Source of the DNA: Anaerolineae bacterium
Lineage (GTDB): Bacteria > Chloroflexota > Anaerolineae > B4-G1 > SLSP01
Reading direction: 5' to 3'
Assembly (NCBI GenBank): GCA_018055515.1
Contig: JAGPHL010000035.1
Span: 1-17,536 of the forward strand
Length of the DNA stretch: 17,536 bases
The notes below the pieces were generated by a model, which worked only from the letters and a program-made list of their open reading frames with translations, was not told where the DNA came from and did not search any database. This document shows positions 6,691-12,671 of this stretch, one piece after another. Positions within the stretch are counted from its first letter, which is position 1. Each line of letters opens with the position of its first letter. Made by a program: the position numbers and the translations under genes.

Positions 6691-6720
6691 CGGGGATTGG
6701 GCCTGATGACCCAATCCCCG
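6691..6720 (+). terminator. Intercistronic hairpin after the binding-protein gene
   Basis: CGGGGATTGGG (6691-6701) pairs perfectly with CCCAATCCCCG (6710-6720), an 11-bp stem with an 8-nt loop, 17 nt after the stop codon. No T run follows, so it is less likely a full intrinsic terminator than a partial terminator or 3'-end stabiliser, as often seen after binding-protein genes in ABC operons. Confidence 0.6.
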
Positions 6721-6765
6721 TCCGCGCCAGGACTCTTAGGGACATGACCAAACCTGCAGCTTAGC

Positions 6766-6811
6766 TGGGGATGGAATCCTCCCTGACACGAGTCGCCCGC
6801 GCTGAAGCGCG
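6766..6811 (+). repeat. Interspersed hairpin repeat, copy 1
   Basis: The stretch contains GGATGGAATCCTCCCTGAC followed by CGCGCT-GA-AGCGCG (6798-6811), a 6-bp stem on a two-base gap. The same order (GGAATCC, then CCTGAC, then the identical CCGCGCTGAAGCGCG) recurs at 16506-16553 after xylB, and the core 15 bases are identical. This marks a dispersed noncoding repeat. Confidence 0.6.
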
Positions 6812-6826
6812 AGGAAGAGATGTGGG

Positions 6827-6856
6827 ACGCAGATTCACGCAGATTTACGCAGATAA
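6827..6856 (+). repeat. Three-unit tandem repeat ACGCAGAT(TC/TT/AA)
   Basis: Three consecutive 10-bp units, ACGCAGATTC, ACGCAGATTT and ACGCAGATAA, in the gap between the binding-protein and permease genes. No coding or regulatory role is evident. From memory, similar ACGCAGATT word strings occur in intergenic DNA of several unrelated phyla. Confidence 0.75.
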
Positions 6857-6918
6857 TGAAAATGATGGTCTGAGACGCCATGTGCTGGCGCACACTATCC
6901 AAAAATGAGAATAACGTA

Positions 6919-6967
6919 GGCACGTGTTCACCTGAGCACATGGGCACGTGTTTATTTCCTGAGGAGG
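6919..6967 (+). repeat. CACGTG word tract ending in the permease ribosome binding site
   Basis: GGCACGTGTT occurs at 6919-6928 and again at 6943-6952 with a 24-bp period, separated by words built from CACCTG, GAGCACA and GGGCACG. The tract runs directly into TTATTTCCTGAGGAGG, whose GAGGAGG (6961-6967) is the ribosome binding site of the first permease. A related tract with the same ending lies upstream of GH10 at 10073-10140. Confidence 0.65.
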
Positions 6968-6971
6968 CCTC

Positions 6972-7916
6972 ATGGACATTCCGATTGCCAGACGCGCCTT
7001 GAAGTCAGGGGGCGAAAAACGACAAACATCGCGCAAAGGTCAGGATCGGCTGACGATCATCTTGTTCTTGTTGCCGGCGCTCGCGCTGTTCACAGTGTTC
7101 CTGATCTATCCCATTGCGCGCTCAGTTTACTTCAGCCAGTTTGATTGGAACGGGCTGGGTCCCCCCGTGAAATATGTGGGCCTGGAGAACTTCAAACGCA
7201 TTCTGAGCGACAAGATCTTCATGACCGCCGTGAAGAACGGCCTCTTAATTGTCGTGCTCTCCCTCACGCTGCAACTGCCGCTCTCCCTGGCGCTGGCAAT
7301 CATGGTAGGGCGCGAGTTGCCCGGGCGGGTCTTCTTCCGCACGATCTTCTTCATGCCTTATGTGCTCTCCGAGGTGATTACCGGCATCATCTGGCTGGGT
7401 CTCTTCAATCCCGATCCAGAACGCGGTTTCATCAATGCCCTGTTGGTGCTCATCGGCCTGCAACCGCAGACCTTCTTGGGCAACATCAACCAGGCTCTCC
7501 CCTGCATCTTCGTCGTCCTGACATGGAAGTATTTTGGACTGCACATGCTGCTCTTCATGGCCGGGCTGCAAAACATCCCCAAAGAGCTGGAAGAGGCCGC
7601 CCGCATTGACGGCGCGAACAGCTGGCAGATCATCAAGAACGTCACCATCCCGCTCCTCAGCGGCACCATCCGCACCTCCGTGTATCTCTCGGTGGTCGGT
7701 GCGCTCACCCAGTTCAACCTGGTGTGGATCATGACCAAAGGCGGCCCGGTCAACGCCACCGAAGTCATGGCGACCTACATGTATCGTTACGGTTTTGTGC
7801 GCTTCTGGCTGGGATACGGCTCCGCCGTGGCGTTGGTCATGCTGCTCATCTGCCTGATTTTCTCGATCGTCTACCTCAAACTGGTGCGGCCGCCAGATTA
7901 CTTGGGAACTTATTAG
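6972..7916 (+). CDS. ABC sugar permease, MalF/UgpA type
   Basis: First membrane subunit of the carbohydrate importer (CUT1 family), 314 residues, normal length. After a basic cytoplasmic N-terminus (1-26) it has six predicted helices, starting with LTIILFLLPALALFTVFLIYP (about 27-47), and an extracytoplasmic loop with FDWNG and FVGLENF-like YVGLENFKRIL (69-78). The cytoplasmic EAA loop is at 206-228 (ELEEAARIDGANSWQIIKNV), and the late helix starts with NATEVMATYMYRYGF. GAGGAGG at 6961-6967, 4 nt before the ATG, supports the start. It pairs with the next gene, 12 nt downstream. It is 298 nt from the binding-protein gene because of repeat-filled DNA, an unusually large gap for subunits of one transporter. 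No ATPase gene accompanies it, so a shared MsmK/MalK-type ATPase elsewhere is likely. Confidence 0.93.
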   Translation: MDIPIARRALKSGGEKRQTSRKGQDRLTIILFLLPALALFTVFLIYPIARSVYFSQFDWNGLGPPVKYVGLENFKRILSDKIFMTAVKNGLLIVVLSLTLQLPLSLALAIMVGRELPGRVFFRTIFFMPYVLSEVITGIIWLGLFNPDPERGFINALLVLIGLQPQTFLGNINQALPCIFVVLTWKYFGLHMLLFMAGLQNIPKELEEAARIDGANSWQIIKNVTIPLLSGTIRTSVYLSVVGALTQFNLVWIMTKGGPVNATEVMATYMYRYGFVRFWLGYGSAVALVMLLICLIFSIVYLKLVRPPDYLGTY

Positions 7917-7928
7917 GAGGCAGGAACG

Positions 7929-8786
7929 ATGACAGTCACAGCCCAACATCGCCGCGCCGTACTCAAACGCACCCTCTCACGAGCGCTCCAATACCTGGTG
8001 CTCGTGATCTTCACCCTCATCGTGCTGGTCCCCATCGTGATTCTGGTCTTTGGCGCACTCAAGACGCGCGGGGAGATGTACTCCCTGCCTTACACCATCC
8101 CCAACCCCCCTCACTGGGAAAATTTCGGCAAAATCTTGTCGCAATCGTCCTTTTGGACCATGCTGCGGAACAGTCTCCTGGTGATGGTCAGCACCACCCT
8201 GAGCGTCCTGGCCATCTGCAGCCTGGCGGCCTTCGTGTTCGCGCGGCTGAACTTCAAGGGCAAGAACCTGCTCTTCAACTTTCTGACCTTGGGGCTGATG
8301 TTCCCCATCACCGTGGCGATCATGCCCGTGTTTCTCGTCATCCGCGAGATGCAGCTGACCAACACCCACCTGGCGGTCATCCTCGTGCAGACGGCGTTCC
8401 AGATTTCGGGGAACATCATGATTTTGCATGGCTTCTTCCAGGCCATTCCGACAGAATTACAGGATGCTGCCTACATTGACGGCTGCAATGCCTTCGACTT
8501 TTTCTGGCGCATTCTGCTGCCGCTGGCGCGTCCGGCCCTCTCAGCCGTCGGCGCGCTGACGATGATTGCCAGCTGGAATGACCTCCTCACGCCGTTGGTG
8601 TTTATAGACAAGGATGTGTTGTGGACCCTGCCCCTGGGCACGATGCAATTCCAGGGTCAATACGGCCAGGATCTGGCGCTGGTGGCGGCCTTCGTGACTC
8701 TCTCCGCCGTGCCGACGCTCATCTTCTACCTCTTTGCGGAACGGCAAATCGTCTCCGGTCTCACGGCCGGGGCACTCAAAGGCTAG
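7929..8786 (+). CDS. ABC sugar permease, MalG type
   Basis: Second membrane subunit of the same importer, 285 residues, normal for MalG-like proteins. A basic N-terminus is followed by a first helix (about 20-41, LQYLVLVIFTLIVLVPIVIL), the family segment NPPHWENFGKIL (59-70), and NSLLVMVSTTLSVLAICSLAAFVFARLNFKGKN (81-113). Then come LMFPITVAIMPVFLVIREM and the EAA loop at about 176-200 (ELQDAAYIDGCNAFDFFWRI). The C-terminal ERQIVSGLTAGALKG is the classic MalG-family ending. AGGAGG at 7915-7920 overlaps the previous stop region and lies 8 nt before the ATG, so the pair is translationally linked. A lipoprotein glycosidase gene follows 17 nt later. Confidence 0.94.
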   Translation: MTVTAQHRRAVLKRTLSRALQYLVLVIFTLIVLVPIVILVFGALKTRGEMYSLPYTIPNPPHWENFGKILSQSSFWTMLRNSLLVMVSTTLSVLAICSLAAFVFARLNFKGKNLLFNFLTLGLMFPITVAIMPVFLVIREMQLTNTHLAVILVQTAFQISGNIMILHGFFQAIPTELQDAAYIDGCNAFDFFWRILLPLARPALSAVGALTMIASWNDLLTPLVFIDKDVLWTLPLGTMQFQGQYGQDLALVAAFVTLSAVPTLIFYLFAERQIVSGLTAGALKG

Positions 8787-8803
8787 CGCGAGGAAATTCA
8801 GCC

Positions 8804-10057
8804 ATGTCCCATTCACGGCAATATTGGATGCTCGTTACGGCGCTCTGCACGCTGCTCTCTGCCTGCGCCGGGCCGACCTCCGGCGACCAGCCGGTCAGCC
8901 CCCCCGTCAATTTCACGCCCGCCAGCGAAAGCGGCGTGTACCGCAACCTGTTCGCCGAATATCTGGGCCAATCCGACGCCGAGATCCAGGCGAAAATCGA
9001 GGCCGCTTTTCAGCAGCTCTTCTATGGCGACGAATACCGCGAGCGCGTCTACTATCCGGTGGGCGATGACATGGCTTACATCCTTGACACCGGCAATGAC
9101 GATGTGCGCAGCGAGGGCATGTCCTACGGCATGATGATCGCCGTGCAGCTGGATAAGAAGGAAGAATTCGACCGCCTCTGGAAATGGGCCAAGACCTACA
9201 TGTACCAGACCGAAGGAGGCTACAAAGGCTATTTCGCCTGGCACTGCAAACCCGATGGCACGCAGCTTCACGCTAACCCCGCCTCGGATGGCGAGGTGTG
9301 GTTCATCACCGCGCTGATTTTTGCCGACGCGCGGTGGGGAAGCGGCGAGGGCATCACCAATTACCGCGCCGAGGCCCAGGCCATCCTCGACGTCGCCCTG
9401 CACGCCGACCAGCTGGGCGGCAGCCTCGCTACCAACCTCTTCGACCCCCAGACCAAACTGGTCGTCTTCGTGCCGATGCTGGGGAAGAACTCCTCGTTCA
9501 CCGACCCCTCGTACCACATGCCCCACTACTACGAACTCTGGGCACGCTGGGCCGACAAAGACAACGCCTTTTGGGCTGAAGCCGCGACTGCAAGCCGCGC
9601 CTACCTCAAAACGGCGGTTCACCCTCAAACGGGACTGGCGCCCGACTATTCCTATTTCGACGGCACACCCTACAACGACGCCGATCATGGCCAGTTCCGC
9701 TATGATGCCTTCCGCGTCGGCGCCAACATTGGCGTGGATTATGCCTGGTTCCGGCCCGATGAGTGGCATCGGGAAGAGGCCAATCGCCTGCTCAGCTTCT
9801 TCACCGCGCAGGGGCTGGACGCCTACAAGGCCGAGTACACCCTCGACGGCCAGCCCCTTGTGGGACACCGCTCGTCGGGGTTGATCGCGACGAATGCCGT
9901 GGCCGCCCTCGCCGCCGATCCACAGATTGGGAAGCCGTTTGTCCAGGCCCTCTGGGAGTTGCCGCTTCCCACCGGAACCTATCGCTACTACGACGGCCTG
10001 CTTACGATGCTGGCGCTGCTGCAGGTGAGTGGGAATTTCCGCATATATCTGCCCTGA
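8804..10057 (+). CDS. GH8 glycosidase, lipoprotein, Rex-like exo-oligoxylanase
   Basis: Glycoside hydrolase family 8, most like the reducing-end xylose-releasing exo-oligoxylanases (Rex), which remove one xylose from the reducing end of xylo-oligosaccharides by inversion. The product has 417 residues. VRSEGMSYGMM (101-111) supplies the proton donor E104. ASDGEVWFITALIFA (160-174) and DADHGQFRYDAFRV (292-305) follow, with D301 in the place of the general base. H355 in GHRSSGLIATNA is the candidate for the histidine that makes Rex specific for the reducing end. The N-terminus MSHSRQYWMLVTALCTLLSAC is a lipoprotein signal with the acylated cysteine at 21, which is odd because characterised Rex enzymes are cytoplasmic. 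The ATG at 8804 is chosen because AGGA (8791-8794) precedes it and the signal peptide starts there; the open frame reaches further back into the permease gene. GH8 endoglucanase or chitosanase is the less likely alternative. Confidence 0.9.
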   Translation: MSHSRQYWMLVTALCTLLSACAGPTSGDQPVSPPVNFTPASESGVYRNLFAEYLGQSDAEIQAKIEAAFQQLFYGDEYRERVYYPVGDDMAYILDTGNDDVRSEGMSYGMMIAVQLDKKEEFDRLWKWAKTYMYQTEGGYKGYFAWHCKPDGTQLHANPASDGEVWFITALIFADARWGSGEGITNYRAEAQAILDVALHADQLGGSLATNLFDPQTKLVVFVPMLGKNSSFTDPSYHMPHYYELWARWADKDNAFWAEAATASRAYLKTAVHPQTGLAPDYSYFDGTPYNDADHGQFRYDAFRVGANIGVDYAWFRPDEWHREEANRLLSFFTAQGLDAYKAEYTLDGQPLVGHRSSGLIATNAVAALAADPQIGKPFVQALWELPLPTGTYRYYDGLLTMLALLQVSGNFRIYLP

Positions 10058-10072
10058 ACCATCGAACGAATG

Positions 10073-10158
10073 TGCGAACGTGCGAACGTGGGCACATAGG
10101 CACCTGCGCACGTGAGCACGGGTTCTATTTTCTGAGGAGATCACTTACGCATTACGCA
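10073..10158 (+). repeat. CACGTG word tract upstream of GH10
   Basis: Low-complexity word DNA: TGCGAACG twice in tandem (10073-10088), then GGCACATAGGCACC and GCGCACGTGAGCACGG. This leads into GCACGGGTTCTATTTTCTGAGGAGA (10116-10140), which matches the end of the 6919-6967 tract. TTACGCA then repeats twice (10145-10158). CTGAGGAGA at 10132-10140 looks like a ribosome binding site but now lies about 35 nt from the GH10 start, with the TTACGCA words and a second site (GAGG, 10165-10168) in between. Confidence 0.6.
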
Positions 10159-10175
10159 TTTTCCGAGGAAACCTT

Positions 10176-11417
10176 ATGAGCGCGCTTGATTCAGCCATCC
10201 GGCAACACCGCACCGCGACCGTGACCCTCACCCTGACTCACGCCGGCGCACCCATCGTCGGCCAAGAGCTCCGCCTCCAACAGCTGCGCCACAAATTCCT
10301 CTTCGGCGCCAATTGGGGCGAGGAAACCCTCGCGTTGGTCAACGGCGAATTGACAGGCCCGGCGCGAGAGCTGGCCGAACGCCGCAACGAGGCTTTTCTG
10401 CGCCTGTTCAATCAGGCCACCCTGCCGTTTTATTGGGCGCGCTTCGAGCCGGAACGCGGCCGGCCTCAGACGGAACGTTTGCGCAATCTGGCAAATTGGT
10501 ATAATGAGCACGGCTGTACCGTCAAAGGACATCCACTGTGCTGGCACACCCTCGCGCCGGATTGGTTGCTGCCGCTGGACACCGACGAGATCCTTCAAGC
10601 GCAGCTGAACCGCATCCGCCGTGAGGTCTCGACCTTCGCCGGCCTGGTTGACCAGTGGGATGTAGTCAACGAGGCAGTGATCATGCCCATCTTCGATCGC
10701 TACGCCAATGGCATCACCCGCCTGTGCCAAAAGCTGGGACGCATCGGCCTCATCCGCGCGATGGCCGAGGCCGCGCGCGCCGCCAATCCCCAGGCCACGC
10801 TGCTGCTGAATGATTTCGATGTCTCCCCGGCGTTCGATATTTTGGTGGAAGGTTGCCTGGCAGCAGGTGTTGATATTGACATGATCGGCATCCAGTCACA
10901 CATGCATCAGGGCTATTGGGGCGTCGAGCGCACCCTCAAGGTGCTCGCGGCTTTCGAGCGCTTCAACCTGCCCCTCGCCTTCACCGAGACCACGATCCTC
11001 TCCGGCGAGCTCATGCCGCCGGAGATCGTGGATTTGAACGACTATCAGGTAAAGGAATGGCCCAGCACCCCCGAAGGAGAACAACGCCAGGCAGAAGAGG
11101 CCGTCTTACACTACAAAACCCTCTTCGCCCATCCGGCGGTGCAGGCCATCACCTGGTGGGATCTCACCGATGGCGGCTGGCTGAACGCCCCCGCCGGGCT
11201 ATTGCGGCGTGACCAATCGCCCAAACCCGCCTACGAGGCGCTGCTGGCGTTGATCAAAGGCGAATGGTGGCTGCCGCCTACGACAATGACAACCGACGCG
11301 CAAGGGCAAGTCACCTTCACCGGCTTCCTGGGTGACTATGAGCTGCGCCTCGGCTCGCAGACACTCCCCTTCACGCTGGATCAGAAAGGGCTCTGCGCGC
11401 TGACCCTGACGCTCTGA
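10176..11417 (+). CDS. GH10 endo-beta-1,4-xylanase, cytoplasmic
   Basis: Retaining family 10 xylanase acting on imported xylo-oligosaccharides. The 413 residues lack any signal peptide, so the enzyme should be intracellular. An N-terminal beta-rich stretch (14-45, ending FLFGANWG) leads into the barrel. KGHPLCWHTLAPDW (117-130) is the conserved substrate-binding segment. WDVVNEAV (161-168) gives the acid/base E166, IGIQSHMH (237-244) is the usual strand-6 motif, and FTETT (269-273) gives the nucleophile E271. WWDLTDGGWLNAPAGLLRRDQSPKPAY (327-353) closes the barrel. Residues 365-413 form an extra C-terminal beta segment (TDAQGQVTFTGFLGDYELRL), seen in some GH10 enzymes of environmental bacteria from memory. 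The start is supported by GAGGAA 5 nt upstream of the ATG. Residue C122, where many GH10 enzymes have V, is a mild variation. Confidence 0.94.
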   Translation: MSALDSAIRQHRTATVTLTLTHAGAPIVGQELRLQQLRHKFLFGANWGEETLALVNGELTGPARELAERRNEAFLRLFNQATLPFYWARFEPERGRPQTERLRNLANWYNEHGCTVKGHPLCWHTLAPDWLLPLDTDEILQAQLNRIRREVSTFAGLVDQWDVVNEAVIMPIFDRYANGITRLCQKLGRIGLIRAMAEAARAANPQATLLLNDFDVSPAFDILVEGCLAAGVDIDMIGIQSHMHQGYWGVERTLKVLAAFERFNLPLAFTETTILSGELMPPEIVDLNDYQVKEWPSTPEGEQRQAEEAVLHYKTLFAHPAVQAITWWDLTDGGWLNAPAGLLRRDQSPKPAYEALLALIKGEWWLPPTTMTTDAQGQVTFTGFLGDYELRLGSQTLPFTLDQKGLCALTLTL

Positions 11418-11433
11418 ATTCTGCCGCCGGCAC

Positions 11434-11458
11434 AGAGCTGGCAAGGTAGAGCTGGCAA
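11434..11458 (+). repeat. Short direct repeat AGAGCTGGCAA
   Basis: Two exact 11-bp copies, 11434-11444 and 11448-11458, 14 bp apart in the GH10-xylA gap. Probably a small duplication; no function is evident. The rest of this 78-nt gap holds only the xylA ribosome binding site. Confidence 0.55.
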
Positions 11459-11495
11459 AATAATCACAACATGCATCTCAATAAAGGAGTTTCCC

Positions 11496-12662
11496 ATGTC
11501 TGACTATACCCCGAAGCCCGAACACAAGTTTACTTTTGGCCTGTGGACCGTGGGGTCGCGCGGCGCGGACCCCTTTGGCGCGCCCGTTCGGCCCTCCCGC
11601 ACCCCCGCCGAACTGGTGTACCTCCTCGGCGAGGTCGGCGCGTACGGCGTCAACTTCCACGATAATGACCTGATCCCCATTGACGCGACCCCCGCCGAAG
11701 CCGCAGCCATCAAGCGCGAGTTCCGCCAGGCGCTGGCCGATACGGGCCTCGTCGTGCCGATGGCCACCACCAACCTGTTCTATGACCCGGTCTTCAAAGA
11801 TGGGGCGTTCACCAGCAACGACCCCCGCGTCCGCGCCTACGCCATCCAGAAGACCTTGCGCGCCATTGACCTGGGCATCGAATTCGGCGCGCAAGTCTAC
11901 GTCTTCTGGGGCGGACGCGAGGGCGCCGAGACGGATTCCGCCAAAAGCCCCGTCGAGGCCCTCAAACGCACCCGCGAGGCCCTGAACTTCTTCTGCGAAT
12001 ACGTCCTCGACCAGGGCTATGACCTCAAATTCGCGCTGGAGGCCAAGCCCAACGAGCCGCGCGGCGACATCTACACCCCCACCACCGGGCACATGCTCGC
12101 CTTCATCGAGACGCTGGATCACCCGGAAATGGTCGGCGTCAACCCCGAAGTGGCGCACGAGCACATGGCGGGCCTCAACTTCCTGCACGGCGTGGCGCAG
12201 GCCTGGGAAGCGGGCAAACTCTTCCACATTGACCTGAACGACCAGTATCCGGGGCGCTACGACCAGGACCTGCGCTTCGGCTCCCGCGACATCAAGGCCG
12301 CCTTCTACCTCGTCAAATTCCTGGAGGACGTCGGTTACACCGGCTCGCGGCACTTCGACGCGCACGCCTACCGCACCGAGGACCTGGAAGGCGTGAAGGA
12401 CTTCGCGCGCGGCTGTATGCGCACCTACCTCATCCTGAAGGAAAAGGCCGCCCGCTTCAACGCCGATCCGGAAATCCAGGCGTTGCTGGCCGAAATCAAC
12501 GCCGATGACGGCGCCCTCGCGCCCTTCTGCGGCGCGTACACGCCCGAAAAAGCCGCCGCCCTCAAGGCTCAGCCCTTTGACCGCGTGATCCTCGCTGGCC
12601 GCGGCCTGCACTACGAACGCCTGGATCAGCTGACAATTGACCTGCTGCTCGGCGTGCGCTAG
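11496..12662 (+). CDS. xylA: Xylose isomerase
   Basis: Interconverts D-xylose and D-xylulose with two divalent metal ions, in the cytoplasm. At 388 residues it is the short, group I form of actinomycetes and Thermus, not the 440-residue enterobacterial form. The catalytic set is complete: H55 and D58 in VNFHDND, E182 and K184 in LEAKPNEPRGD, E218 and H221 in NPEVAHEHMAGLNF, D246 in IDLND, D256 and D258 in YDQDLRFG, and D288 in HFDAHAYR. TFGLWTVG near the N-terminus and LFYDPVFKDGAFTSND are also typical. AAGGAG (11484-11489) lies 6 nt before the ATG. It sits between the xylanase and beta-xylosidase genes, and its stop is almost joined to the GH3 start, so xylose released by those enzymes meets the isomerase encoded in the same transcript. 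Confidence 0.98.
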   Translation: MSDYTPKPEHKFTFGLWTVGSRGADPFGAPVRPSRTPAELVYLLGEVGAYGVNFHDNDLIPIDATPAEAAAIKREFRQALADTGLVVPMATTNLFYDPVFKDGAFTSNDPRVRAYAIQKTLRAIDLGIEFGAQVYVFWGGREGAETDSAKSPVEALKRTREALNFFCEYVLDQGYDLKFALEAKPNEPRGDIYTPTTGHMLAFIETLDHPEMVGVNPEVAHEHMAGLNFLHGVAQAWEAGKLFHIDLNDQYPGRYDQDLRFGSRDIKAAFYLVKFLEDVGYTGSRHFDAHAYRTEDLEGVKDFARGCMRTYLILKEKAARFNADPEIQALLAEINADDGALAPFCGAYTPEKAAALKAQPFDRVILAGRGLHYERLDQLTIDLLLGVR

Positions 12663-12671
12663 GTGGCTCTC

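Noticed and set aside
8813..10144. A 443-codon minus-strand frame opposite GH8
   Set aside because: An antisense shadow caused by GC-rich codon bias; GH8 motifs are clear on the plus strand.
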